A DNA stretch of 64,000 nucleotides from Litsea cubeba (GCA_012931725.1 CM022946.1:51973961-52037960); one strand, 5' to 3'. Positions 24,906-36,495 are shown, counted from the stretch's first letter. Notes: generated from the sequence alone by a model not told the origin. A program made the numbers and translations.

Positions 24906-25575
24906 GACTACACCAAAAATCGCTATTAAGAACGGTTTTAAACTGTTTCTAATGGATTAAGGAACAATTATGATCCGTTCTAAAAAGGGGTGTTCCTAAT
25001 ACTTTGGAACGCTCTATATTCGTTCTAGAATATTATTATGGAACGGGTCGAAACCATTCCTAAATTTATTTTGTGGAACGATTTCAACTCGTGTCAAAAT
25101 TATCTTTTTGAAACGATATGGAACCGTTCCTGAATGCAAATGTTTGGAACGCTTTTAGCCCGTTCCAAAATTATATTGTTAGAACGATATTAAATCGTTT
25201 CTAAATATGTTTTTGTGGCACAATTATGAATCGTTCCTTAATTTTTATTGTTGGAACATGTCCGTACCATTCTGGAAGCTGGTCCTAAATAGTATAATAG
25301 TACAGTTACAAACCGTTCCTAACTGATGATGAACAAGTCCCAAACACAGAACAACATTTCCTCATTCTCTCAAATAAGAATGGCAACTGTCATTCTTCTA
25401 AAAACACAAGATTTCTTTTAACTTTAACACATCTCCATCTTCTATTCACTCTTCAACGGAGTACTAATATAGCAAAAAGAGGGAAAAAGCCCTTAAACTA
25501 AAACACATCAACATAGAAATCAAAACAAGAAGACAAGAAAAGAACGAGTCTTGGTACCTTGTTTCCTCGCTGATG

Positions 25576-25618
<43 letters not shown>

Positions 25619-26903
25619 GTGCTTCCTTCTACTTTTTCCTTTTCTTTTTTCTTCTCTGTCGATTCCGTTCTCTGTAGAGTTGTGCAAGTCTTTGGTTAAG
25701 ATCCCTCCCATCCATTCTTTCCAACTTTGGTATACTTGCCCATATAATTTAATTAGTGAGGAGACGTGCAAGTGTGGAGACTTTTGGAACGATTTTTGTC
25801 CAATTTTGTCGGGAAGGAGTACTCGTGCAAGGAGTTTTTATTTCATTTTTGGCGGGACTCGTAAAATTCGATTTTGGCACAAATTTGCATTAATGATGAT
25901 TTGTGCACACTTATGTCCATCTCAATATATATAGTTTATAATATTCTAACTTATATGTAAATTATTATTTTTTATTTTTTTAATCTCATTTATTGTTTAT
26001 TTCAAATTGATCGAACATAGTGATTGGTGTGAAATCTAAGGTGGGGCCATGCCCAACTATTTCCAAAGTTGCTTATTTATTTTAATTTAATAGTTCTTCG
26101 TTATTTCAATAAGATTGTGTAAACCTTTATTATTTATTTTAATGTGGTATCCCACGATATTAACGTATGACCAATATCAACTTTTAGGTTGGGTCCTTAC
26201 ACTAGAACTAGGGGTGTTCATGGGCCGGGTTGGGCAGGGCTAAGGCATTCCAGGCTCGGCCAGCCTTTAGAAATATTGGCTCAAGCCCGACCCAAACCCC
26301 GACACAGGCCATAAAATTTAGGCCTGACCCCGCCCATTTAATCAATCGGAACGAGCTGAACCGAGCTTTTCATCACTTTTATGGGCATTAGAGCACTAAT
26401 TAAATTAAATTATATGCATTTCTTACACAAGCCGGGCTGGGCCAAGCTATGGACTTTCCATCACTTAATCCAAGGTTGGGCCCTAATTACGTATCAAGGC
26501 CGGGGCCAAAGCGGGCTAGGCCCGGATCGGGCTCTGGCTGGGCCGGCCCATTAGCACCCCTAACTAGAACAATGAGCATCTTCAATAATAATTGGGTTAC
26601 TCAAAAACTATTTAATCAATTAATTAAAATTACTTTTGTACCAGAAAAATAGTAGTAGGAGATTAGGAAAGCTTTAAAATAGTTCCTCGGCATATTGAAT
26701 TTTGGCACGGTGTGTTAATTAGGAACGATTTCAATGTGTTCCTACTTTGGAACATTTTATAAACGTGCCGGAAGAATGTTCTTAATTAAAATTGGAATTT
26801 GGCACGGTGTTTTAATTTAGGAGCGATTTCAATGTGTTCCTACTTTGGAAAATTTTATAAACGTGCCAGAAGAATGTTCCTAATTAACATATTTGGTGTA
26901 GTT
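24906..26903. mobile_element. Degenerate CACTA element, 2.0 kb, nested in the hAT
   Basis: Left end (C>G)ACTACACCAAAAATCG and right end TATTTGGTGTAGT(G>T), flanked by GGG on both sides (24903-24905 and 26904-26906). Many copies of GGAACG../CGTTCC inverted motifs fill 24930-25330 and 26690-26880, the subterminal pattern of CACTA elements. Both outermost bases are mutated, so the ends are probably dead. A (TC)n microsatellite lies at 25579-25617. No transposase. Confidence 0.7.
26209..26562. mobile_element. hAT-type MITE, 354 bp
   Basis: TIR TAGGGGTG...CACCCCTA with perfect 8-bp target duplication ACTAGAAC at 26201-26208 and 26563-26570. It contains GGGCCGGGTTGGGC/GGGCCGGCCC subterminal motifs and no coding. 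Its TIR equals that of the host hAT at 21778, so the same transposase family may have moved it. Confidence 0.92.
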
Positions 26904-29284
26904 GGGTTTTCAAAAATATAGTCGCTGGGCCCTTCTGCTGGTCGTGCCTCGTGCCGTGCCTCGGGCCTGGCAGCCTTGGCCTGGTGTGACTGGCCCGGCT
27001 TGACTTGTTGACCAAGTCAACGGGCCCAAGCACAGTTTTTTCGTGCCGGGCCCGTGCTGGGCCCATGCTGGGCTTGGACCGCCTACCCATATGTACACCC
27101 CTAGGCACAGCCGTCCAGTCCTCCTGGAGCGGCAGCGGGGGAGGGTCTCGCCGGTCCTATTCTCGACGGTCTGGTGAACCTACTGTCCTTATCAGTATTA
27201 GGACGCAAGTAGCCCTATCGATATGGACGGGGAGGTAAACTTGCAATCTGATTATGTTTTAATTAATCATTTTTCAAATAAGATGTGTTGGAGTTTATAA
27301 TAACATATATTAATGAATATTTTACCTATAATGTGCAGGAATAGTTTATAATCAATCACTGGTACAAGCTGAAGGATTGGTACATACCTCTGCACTGGAT
27401 GGGGCTGATCTTCATGTTTCTCGATTTTGTGCTATTATAGAAGAGTCTTGATTGGCATACTTGAAGCGTTTCTCATACCGATATATCTCCTTCCATTTGG
27501 TATCGAGCTTTGTAGAGAGATGGCGGTCTAAGACAAATACCTTCTACATGCCATTTGGCGAGATGACGATCACCTTATATGATGTGGATACTCTCCTTGG
27601 CATCCCTGTAACAGGTATTCCTATCCACGTATCGACAAGTATGGGATTTACTGATCAAGTAGATTTACTTGAGTGTGGATTAAGTGTGGATAGGGAATCT
27701 GAGTCAGCTGAGTTGAGAGTGGTGCGTGGTGGTGTTGTGAGGCTGGGGTGGATCAAACGAGTGTGCGGCAATGAGACTCTTATGTCGTCTGTTGAGTAGG
27801 TAGAGTGTGCAGCTAGAGGCTATCTTCTATATTTGTTAGGCTGCACACTCTTCACCGATAAGTCATCGACTCGAGTTCTCATCTACTACCTATCTTTATT
27901 GATGTACTTGGGACGGGTCCATCATTATGCATGAGGGGCTGCCGCACTAGCATATCTATATCGCCAATTGGGGACCGCCACGAGGGCAAATGTGCGACAG
28001 ATTATTGGATATCTGATGTTGCTCACAGTAAATGTGTACACTTTATATATATACATGTTCCCTCGTAATTGATCCTTTAAATTTTATAATTAATAATTGG
28101 TATCATTTGCATGCTTGGGTGTACGAGCACTTCCCATTTGCCCGTCCTCCTGCACGGTGGGGATATATTGCTGGAATGCCTCAAGCGAGCCGCTGGAATC
28201 CTAGTCAAGATTCCTGGTTGCGAGGGAGAACATACAGCTAATGCATGAGAGGTTGTACGCCCTACATCCGAGTGAGGTGAGCGACCAATAGAAATCCTCT
28301 CAACTATATTTTACGTTATTTACTTTTACTTTTGACTATATTAATGTATTGTTTCATTTACTTCTCACAGGTGGCTTAGGATCCATACACTGCTGATAGG
28401 GCTCAACATCTATTTCATCAGATATCTTTCTTTTGTGGTTGCTTGAGATCGCTAGATGTCATCGAACCCTACCACCCACACAGGGTTCTCCGACAGTTTG
28501 GCTTTGTACAGACCATCCCACCCGCACCGTTCGCCCCCATTCGTGCATCATGGGGTTCTACTGTTGGAAAATATAAGGTCTCCTATAGATTTCTAGACCA
28601 ATACTGGGTTACATGGGAGGATCATATCTTATCAGTAGCGCACCGCGGCCATTGAGCGCAACAAGCATGGGAGTGTGCATCCAACTACCTCGAGTGGTTT
28701 TGTAGGATTTCACAGCCTCGAGTATAGAACCTCGATCGTCATTCCCACTATGACTCTAATGAGGGTAGATATGACCCGACTCCAAGAACGGTGAGGGTGT
28801 ACACTTTATGTATCCATGTTTTCCAAACTATCTTAAGTATTGACACATTTTATTATTTGTCATAGATCCTTCGAGTGAAGGACCATCTTCGTGCTACGAT
28901 TGCGTGAATAGAGCAGCCAGCTGATTTTTATTATCGGGCATTGCAGACCACCATCAAGATCCTGGATGGCTTGCCGATGACATACCGACGACGTACGAGC
29001 CATGATTAGTTATGAGATGTGGGATGTTGGATGGGACCTTTTTTTAGGATTTATAAGAATTCATATGTACAGTCTTTTTCTGATGAATGTTGGATGTACA
29101 CCTTTTTTTATGAATGTTGGATGGGCCATTTTTTTATGAATGTTGGATGGGTTTAGTCCCTGATTCATTTTGGTGTATTGCTATGTTCATTATTTTGATG
29201 AATCAACGTTGGATAGGAACTTATATGATTTTGATCAAAATGGAATGAACACTGCTATGTTAATTATTTAAATATGTTATAATA

Positions 29285-29470
29285 TAAGACTGCACGACCA
29301 ACAGGTTCCGTTGATACAATATATTGAACAGCACTGTAATGTTGTGCAAATATATACTGCACGACATTATAGAACCGTGCATGTAGAAAATGCATGGGAT
29401 TTGTCCGCCGTGCAATAGCAAAATGCACGGGATTTGTCCGCCGTGCAGTATGGGTTCTGCACGATGATGC
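29285..29470. repeat. Subterminal-type GCACG motif cluster between the two convergent genes
   Basis: CTGCACGAC, ACCGTGCATG, GCCGTGCAATAG, ATGCACGGG and GCCGTGCAGTAT recur through this stretch, including a near-perfect 30-bp duplication (AATGCACGGGATTTGTCCGC type). Confidence 0.65.
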
Positions 29471-29629
29471 TCATTCGAGCAGGGGTCTAACACATATATT
29501 TTGTTTGTTTACATCAAATCTGATAACATAATAATATAAATTTTGCATCCATTTCATCAGCCATCCATTAAAAAACATATATTGTGTTTGTCTACATCAA
29601 ATTGGATATAAATATTCAATCGCTGTCAA

Positions 29630-32148
29630 GATTAACCGTCTCCTGTGTTGCGACACTGTCTCCAATTATATCTCTGAATTGCTTGATGCTTTGAGCATAT
29701 GGGAGTTGCCATCCGTATGCGTTAAGATAGTGGTGTCTAAGCCAATTTGTAGCAATGGGAGGCATGGGAGCCCCGAGTTTCATGAAGACCTAAACAAAAT
29801 GGTTTCCATTAACGAAACCAAGCGCGATAACTGTGCGAGAACTTGATGGAATTCGGGGATGATCTCAAAAGCAGGAAAGTAAGGCACTGATGCAATGAAA
29901 GGTGGACCAATACAACGTTATAATATGAAGATATCAGGTGACCCATGTTCGACATTGTCATCCACCTATCAAATGAAGGATTGCTTTCATAGTACGACAA
30001 TACGTAATACAGCTCCAACCCTTTCCTCTCCTCCATATACCAATGAATAATAATTTTGATACCTTTGCAATTCACTGCTCGAATCCATTCTAACATGCAT
30101 CCAACTATCCTCGCCCATGCCCAGAAGATCAGCTATAACTCTGAATCCACAGTTACCATCAGCTGCAACATCATTAACAGTCTAGATATAGGGTCCTAGA
30201 GATTGAGGAAGCAAATGCTCTAACGTGCATGACCGAGTGCGACGGACACTCGGTTTCTCCTTCTTCTTCATTACACCAGTATTGTTTAATCTAGCCGGAA
30301 TGCTTTCTTTCATCGAGAGCGCATGCTCGAAAGTAGATGGTTCTCGACGTGTAGACCGATCCAACTTCTTTTTTTTTCGCCGATAACCGACCGCGAGTAT
30401 TCAATTTAACATCCGGTTCAAGAAGAGAAGTAGATGAAGGATTCCACAATTCTCTAAGTTTTTTCAATATTTGTATTTTACCCCTCTAATCACTACTCTG
30501 AAATTTCTTAGCGATCAACTCGAACTCGGAAGTTGTGGTCAACTTAGGGGTTTCGTTCATCGTAGTGGCCTCTAAATTAAGCTTCCGCCAATAGTAGTGT
30601 ACACAGCTCAGTGGTATTTGAGAGCCTTCCCTTATGTACTCGGCAATTTCGTGTGCACATGGTAAACCATGAGACTGTCGAATTACGCACCCACATGCCT
30701 CCGAGTCTAGACCAATATCACCTGCTCTTATCAACTCATTTAATACTATATCCAAAGCATTCCTTGCTAGGAATCCTCTCAACTCACGAAACAGTGCCGA
30801 TTTGAACTTTTGTTGCACAATGTTCAAACTCTTTTCAAAAGAAGCTTTTAATTATCTCGGTAAAGAGCAATTCAAGCAAGGCATGGATAACCTGCCCGGA
30901 TGAATCAAAGCTACAGCTCGATTTACCTAGGCGTCTCTTTAATTTTGCATGTGCACTCTCAGCCCAGTTCGTGGTGACATTCCCAAAGTGCATATGTCTA
31001 AGCAGCCACAAATTGCTCCTTATGCTTAATCAACCACGACTTCTTCACATACTCAACAGCATGTGGATACCCGTAGAAATTCCATTCCAATGCACTTAGA
31101 AGTTGCATGTAGTCGTTCTTAATGGGAGAGACTACCAACATGTTCTAACAAGAGATAAATGCATCACATCTGTCGTTGGTCTCATACAAGTTGCCAAGAT
31201 GTTCTTATTAATATGCCACTTGCATAATAAGTTTGTTGCATTCGGAAAAACGACATTGATTGCATTCATTAGCGCTAATTCTCTGTTTGTGACAATCACA
31301 TGGGGCATAATGCATCCATCCATTAATTCCTTAAGCCTCTCCAAAGCCCAGCTGTAGTTATCATCCCTCTCTGATTCAAGGTACACAGAAGCAACGGAGA
31401 ACGTTAGTTGAGTAGATGTGATACCAACAATCTCAAGCAATGAAAGTCGATATCTATTAGTCTTGTACATGGAATCCATTATCAAAACTTCTGAAAATGC
31501 ACGTAATAACTCAACAGATGATGTATGTGCCCAGAATAGGTCCATAATAACATTTGTTTTATCGTTGCTAGTGTGATACTCAATGTAGTTATTCTCATCC
31601 AAATATATCATGAGTTGATGCATCTGTGATCAACCAACCATCTCTGTCACCCTAAACTTTTGATGAGCATTATAGATGCGCTTCATCATAGTGGTGTTGT
31701 GCACATCCCTTTCCTGCAATGTTCGAAGGATATTCCTCGACTTCACCAAACTCTTAGGCATATCAATCAAAACGTTGATTTCTTCCTCAGAAAGCCTCCC
31801 AGCAAACAAATGCCCCTCGAGATATTGTGCGCTTGGATGATTGTGCACCCCATAAACCACAGTTGCCATCCAATCATCGCCAGTTGTCAACTTTCGGCCC
31901 TTTAAAGAAAAAGGGCAACTACACTTCTTCGTTCTCGTTGCCTTACTAGGATTTTTCTTTTCGAAGACCTTCGATGGACCCCTGTAACTACCACTTCTAT
32001 CATAAGAAAAAAATATTCTCGCTTTTCTACCATCTCCACCAGCATCTGAAGTTTTGATTACAATTACCAAGCCATATTTATTTCTAACATCCCTTGTCCA
32101 TTGGATTAGGCCCTCGGCTTCTGAATATCGTGTCAATGGTGAAGACAT
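29630..32148 (-). pseudogene. MULE transposase (FAR1-type) fused to an OTU cysteine protease domain, pseudogene
   Basis: Minus strand from ATG 32148. N-terminal FAR1-like DNA-binding region (EAEGLIQWTRDVRNKYGLVI.., CSCPFSLKGRK, VHNHPSAQYLEGH) at 32150-31780. MULE catalytic core: VLIMDSMYKTN (first Asp) near 31490 and IVTNRELALMNA near 31290, where the second Asp is replaced by Asn. SWIM finger CGCVIRQSHGLPCAH near 30680. Finally an OTU domain (DVAADGNCGFRVIADLLGMG with the catalytic Asp and Cys at 30180-30120, later SYYNVVLVHLS, and GNHFVQVF in a shifted frame). OTU proteins remove ubiquitin; joined to MULE transposases in plants their role is not settled. Several stops and frameshifts (for example TGA after VTEMVG) make it non-functional. 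Confidence 0.8.
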
Positions 32149-32224
32149 TAGTAAAATCCATAAAGCACTCACTTGCACTAGTTGAATCAATTTCGTGAAA
32201 ATATTATTACAAATTATTAGTTTA

Positions 32225-32415
32225 TCACTGCACGAGCCTTTACAACCGTGCAATATTATACTGCACGATCTATATAGGCCGTTCTTAATCTATATGCTCA
32301 ATTTCCCGTGGCCGTTCAAGAATAATTTGTACGGCATTATTGCGCCGTGCAATAATCCTTTGGGCGATATTATAGCGCTGTGCAATATATTTATGAACGG
32401 TCTTCACGAGCCGAA
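32225..32415. repeat. Subterminal GCACGG motif cluster, right
   Basis: TGCACGAGCC, ACCGTGCAATAT, TGCACGATCT, GCGCCGTGCAATAA and GCGCTGTGCAATAT repeat every 30-40 bp just upstream of the transposase start. Confidence 0.65.
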
Positions 32416-32449
32416 CATATCTTTAGCGGCATGGTTCTGGAATCCCTAG

Positions 32450-33841
32450 CAGGACGCAAGGAAAAAAAAAACGACCGGGAAATGAAGTTAAAATATATAC
32501 CTCCTCTTGGTAGATCAGCAACTACTTGTCCATATTGAAAATGCCTACTTTCAATACACAATGTGGTGCAGGGAGATGAGCACTTCCAAGATCGTTAAAG
32601 AAATGGAGAAGACTTGAGGATACTTCCAAGAGTTGAAGAAGATGATGAGGAAGGAAATGAACATCAATGAGGAGGAATGAGTGTAGAGGAGCAGTGATGA
32701 AACAATGGATAAAAGGGAGAAAGAAGAAGAAGAACAAGCTTAACTGCAGAAGAACCAAAGGAAGAGGAGAGGAGGTTGATGGTGAAGGGCGATTTCGTCA
32801 TTTCACTTGAGGGCATTTTGGTAATTAGAAAAAATTAATTATGGGTGTATTCAGGAAAATCCGTGGTGCGTTCAGAATTACCCTATTTCTCCAATAGAAT
32901 TTTGAAATCCAACTACATATAAAGTCCCAATGTCATTTTGGATTCTTATAATTTGGGTTCTTTACATTTGTAAATGTTTCACACAAGAAGGGGATTTAGG
33001 AATTCCAAACCATGCGATATATTTTAGAGAAAAATGAATTTCCTAAATTCTACCAAAGGAATATGCTGTTGAGTGCCAATTTAGACATAGAAAAATAATA
33101 AATAGAGTATTTTTCATTAGGAGGAGAATCGGGAAGAAAAGTAGGGTGGAGAATCTTCTTGAAGAATGAGTATGTTTTGATTTAAAATGGACAAATGGGA
33201 GTAAAAGAAAATTACTAAAAAAGTTTATTATAAGAAGTAAGATTTTCAATTGTTAAATATCAATCTTTTATCAATTAAAATTTTACTTTCTTAGAGTAAA
33301 TTGTGGTTTCTCAACTGCCTTGAAAAAAACTGCTTTTCTCTTAGATTTTCGTTTTTGCCTTTCTCCATTAAATACTCCCCATTCCACACATACATCACCA
33401 GAGTTCCTAATTGACAGAGCCATAGCCAGGATCCATCCCGTGTATTTGTAAAGGGAGATGCATAACCATTGGGTTTGTACTTAGAAAAATGTATATTGAA
33501 CTAGAGAGAGTTTCTCTCCCCCTTCCTTTTATACAATGTATAAACAGGCGCTAAGAAAATGTTCTGAGGACACCAATTCCTAATTGTTGATAAATAATTT
33601 GGGTGGCTGGCTCATTATTCGGTCAATGAGGCTTACCTATGAAATCTGAACTGCTCAAAATCTCTATCCCCACTTTCTGAGATTTGAAACAAACTTTACT
33701 CGAATCTGGAGTTGATCATACTTTGAAACTAATAAGTGAAACACATGAATAGGATAAAAGAACAAAACAGATCAAATAAGTTCTAATACTCAATATCAAT
33801 CTAACAATACTAAAACTCTTATTAAAGTAAATTTCTAATTA
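32450..33841. other. Gene-free stretch
   Basis: Purine-rich GAAGAAG-type low complexity at 32560-32770 and AT-rich DNA after it. No TIR partner for the left side of the preceding element and no gene recognised. Confidence 0.45.
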
Positions 33842-33846
33842 AAGCC

Positions 33847-34800
33847 TGAAGGTTTAACTAAACCTAGATCAACCTTCTATTTAAGCCTTAACACAGGCTA
33901 AGGTCCTTTCTCAGATTATTATATGAATTCCAAACACAGGTAATTAAGCTAATTAATTAACCTAAGTCCAAATAAGAATAAATCACCACAAAATAGGAAG
34001 AGACACAGGTTTTTACGTGGAAAACCCAACTCGGGAAAAAACCACGGGTGGTAGAGACCACCGAAAGCAAAGCACTATAAGACGAAGATTACAAGTGAAC
34101 TCACTAGACCTTTGACGCAGTTGTAACTCAACCTAAAAGGACTGTGAAGAACTTGCCGACGACCCGCCGTTCACCTTCCACGTGCTAGCTTGAAGCCCAC
34201 CTTGAATGCCCCTTCAAGGTACTTGGTAACAGGAAAAAAGAATAAGTCTTCAGCACAATCTCCCTTGCACGATTAGGCGCACAAAACTCTCAAGGAATGA
34301 ATCTTAAAACTCAAGAGAATAATATATCTTCTGTATCTTGTTTGTGGCTGCAAGGGGTTAATAAATAGCCCAAGGTTCGTGCAAGATACTCTTATAGGAA
34401 GAAATCAGGACTCTTAGAAGTGGTTTGGAGAGTCAGTAAACAAGAGTCCCGTTTGGACTGAAAAGTCCCAGCTCGCTATAGCGAGCTTCAGTTTCGCTAT
34501 AGCGAGACTGCATTCTGGTGTTGACAGAACTGTTCCTCGCTATAGCGAGCTTCAGTCTCGCTATAGCGAGACTGGGTTCTGTCAAGCAATCTGTTGCATG
34601 ACGAACTTGTCCGGGAAAGTCTCTTAGAGGTCTTTCAGATACTTTGGAAGACTTCCAAGTATATCATGATCTTCAGAAGAGGTCTTCAATAATCAAAGGC
34701 TTGCTTCACAGTCCTATTCTAAAAGAAATAGAAAATACAACTCAATTAGGACTTTGAGTTTTGTTCAAATTAAAAGAATTAGACAACTAAACTTCTAACA
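33847..34800 (-). repeat. 3' LTR of the Copia element
   Basis: 954 bp. Contains four CGCTATAGCG palindromes (CTCGCTATAGCGAG and a TTTCGCTATAGCGAGA variant) in two pairs at about 34472-34508 and 34536-34570. Confidence 0.93.
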
Positions 34801-34864
34801 ATTGGGTCCAGTCAGCTACTGGTTTGGGAACAGTTTTCCCTTCAACTACCATTGTTGGTGATTT

Positions 34865-35008
34865 TTAACAATTCACCACTGTTTGCCAAACATCATGATC
34901 AAGAGAACGTAAAAACGCAGTCATCCTTACCTTCCAGTAAGTATAATTGCTACTATCTTCAAGCAATGGAGGCTTGGTGGTAGACGTGCCTTCCCTAGTG
35001 AATTCCAT
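34865..35008 (-). pseudogene. Copia gag N-terminal stub
   Basis: ATG at 35008 opens 47 codons (MEFTREGTSTTKPPLLEDSS then NYTYWKVRM and LRSLDHDVWQTV), the N-terminal gag segment of plant Copia elements (SNYxxWKxxM signature; UBN2/DUF4219-like region), then TAA. After the stop the frame continues with family-like residues (VEGKTVPKPVADWT) into the LTR. Only the first tenth of gag is kept, and no zinc knuckle, protease, integrase or RT is present. It marks the element as a deletion derivative of a Copia retrotransposon. Translation through the stop would be needed for more. Confidence 0.85.
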
Positions 35009-35050
35009 AGATCAAATCTGAGAGGATCACACTGTAGAGTTGTGCAACTT

Positions 35051-35062
35051 GCTCTGATACCA
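35051..35062 (-). promoter_or_regulatory. Primer-binding site for initiator-Met tRNA
   Basis: Minus strand TGGTATCAGAGC, separated by two bases from the inner end of the right LTR. It defines element polarity. Confidence 0.93.
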
Positions 35063-35064
35063 CG

Positions 35065-36038
35065 TGAAGGTTTAACTAAACCTAGATCAACCTTCTATTT
35101 AAACCTTAACACAGGCTAAGGTCCTTTCTCAGATTATTATATGAATTCCAAACACAGGTAATGAAGCTAATTAATTAACCTAAGTCCAAATAAGAATAAA
35201 TCACCACAAAATAGGAAGAGACACAGGTTTTTACGTGGAAAATCCAACTCGGGAAAAACCTACGGGTGGTAGAGACTACCGAAAGCAAAGCACTATAAGA
35301 CGAAGATTACAAGTGAACTCACTAGACCTTTGACGCAGTTATAACTCAACCTAAAAGGACTGTGAAGAACTTGCCGACGACCCGCCGTTCACATTCCATG
35401 TGCTAGCTTGAAGCCCACCTTGAATGCCCCTTCAAGGTGTTTGGTAACAGGAAAAAAGAATAAGTCTTCAGCACAATCTCCCTTGCACGATTAGGCCCAC
35501 AAAACTCTCAAGGAATGAATCTTAAAGCTCAAGAGAATAATATATCTTCTGTATCTTGTTTGTGACTGCAAGGGGTTAATAAATAGCCCAAGGTTCGTGC
35601 AAGATACTCTTAGGAACAAATCAGGACTATTAGTAGTGGTTTGGAGAGTCAGCAAACTAGAGTCCCGTTCGGACTGAAAAGTCCCAGCTCGCTATAGCGA
35701 GGTTCAGTCTCGCTATAGCGAGACTGCATTCTGGTGTTGACAGAACTGTTCCTCGCTATAGCGAGGTTCAGTCTCGCTATAGCGAGACTAGGTTCTGTCA
35801 AGCAATCTGTTGCATGACGAACTTGTCCGGGAAAGTCTCTTAGAGGTCCGGGAAAGTCTCTTAGAGGTCTTTCAGATACTTTGGAAGACTTCCAAGTATA
35901 TCATGATCTTCAGAAGAGGTCTTCAATAATCAAAGGCTTGCTTCACAGTCCTATTCTAAAAGAAATAAAAAAATACGACTCAATTAGGACTTTGAGTTTT
36001 GTTCAAATTAAGAGAATTAGCCAACTAAAATTCTAACA
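35065..36038 (-). repeat. 5' LTR of the Copia element
   Basis: 974 bp. Same four palindromes at about 35687-35790; differs from its partner by scattered substitutions and the 21-bp duplication near 35825-35870. Confidence 0.93.
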
Positions 36039-36043
36039 AAGCC

Positions 36044-36486
36044 AATGCAACATTGGATATTGAATTGAATCGTTTTGATATTTCAAATTTAAACCTTACT
36101 CATTAATTACCGGACCTGACTGAGACCCTACCCTCGAGTGAGTTTAGTAGAGTACTAGTGAGGTGATGGAGTCCTTGGATGAGGTAAGTAGACCTTAGGT
36201 GAGATGAGAGAGCCCTCAGACGAGGGATGGTGGCATGCCAAGATTGGAACCCCGGTTAGCCTGGTGAGAATTGATGCCTTTTACTAGGTAAGACACCGAT
36301 CTCGGTGTGATTCCATTGTTAAACGACAATTTTCTCAAAAGGTTACTGTAACGAATAGAGAGTCAGACCTTTTAAACAGCGTTTAGTGTAGTTTATGGCT
36401 TTACCAATAATTAGGCACAAGTGGAGCCGAGCCTCAGCCTACTGACTCGCACATAAAAAAATGTTTGTAGACCAGCCCGTCACCAA
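36044..36486. other. Gene-free stretch between the Copia element and the large MULE
   Basis: Contains GATGAGGTAAGTAGACC/GGTGAGATGAGAGAGCCC-type imperfect repeats; no gene recognised. Confidence 0.45.
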
Positions 36487-36495
36487 ATTAAATTA

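Larger units (their letters stand above)
21778..27103 (-). mobile_element. hAT transposon, 5.3 kb, containing further insertions
   Basis: TIR TAGGGGTG at 21778 and CACCCCTA ending at 27103, with 8-bp target duplication CGCACAGC (21770-21777) against GGCACAGC (27104-27111), one mismatch. GC-rich subterminal regions rich in GGGCCGTGC/GCACGGCCC occupy both ends. A minus-strand hAT transposase remnant lies at 22359-24327. A CACTA element with its own MITE occupies 24906-26903. Confidence 0.85.
18486..29006 (+). pseudogene. PMD (plant mobile domain, MAIN-like) protein pseudogene, split by two insertions
   Basis: ATG at 18486 begins MPKRPARF and runs to 18638, where the solo LTR target site falls. 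Without the LTR and one ACGGC copy the frame continues (RQRPTTSKRRRR, then an acidic stretch) to 21777, the hAT target site. It resumes at 27112 with RRSGEPTVLISIRTQ and a donor at 27234. After the acceptor at 27338 comes the PMD core (SSFVERWRSKTNTFY.., MTITLYDVDTLLGIPVTG), then RPPARWGYI, VLRQFGFVQTIPP and FLDQYWVTWEDH, ending near 29006. PMD proteins occur as plant transposon accessory proteins and as host MAIN/MAIL factors (nuclear silencing). In-frame stops (after IIEES, MSSVE, HHYA and others) and a frame mismatch at the hAT site show that it is dead. Its partner in the element is the minus-strand transposase. Confidence 0.8.
18188..32450. mobile_element. Decayed MULE-like element with PMD and FAR1-transposase/OTU genes (ends approximate)
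   Basis: Two convergent gene remnants, PMD on + and MULE transposase-OTU on -, are bracketed by the same short motif family (TGCACGG/CCGTGCA with TGCACGA) at 18258-18400 and 32225-32410, with a third cluster between the genes at 29285-29470. This arrangement matches a MULE carrying an extra PMD gene. I found no long TIR or 9-bp target duplication, so the ends are set only by the motif clusters. A solo LTR and an hAT element have since inserted into it. Confidence 0.55.
33847..36038 (-). mobile_element. Short non-autonomous Copia-type LTR retrotransposon, complete
   Basis: Two nearly identical LTRs (33847-34800 and 35065-36038; TGAAGG...CTAACA on the plus strand, so TGTTAG...CTTCA on the coding strand), a 264-bp interior and a perfect 5-bp target duplication AAGCC at 33842-33846 and 36039-36043. 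The primer-binding site TGGTATCAGAGC (initiator-Met tRNA) lies on the minus strand at 35062-35051, two bases inside the right LTR, so the element reads right to left. The right LTR has an extra 21-bp copy of TCCGGGAAAGTCTCTTAGAGG. The interior is far too short for pol. Confidence 0.95.
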
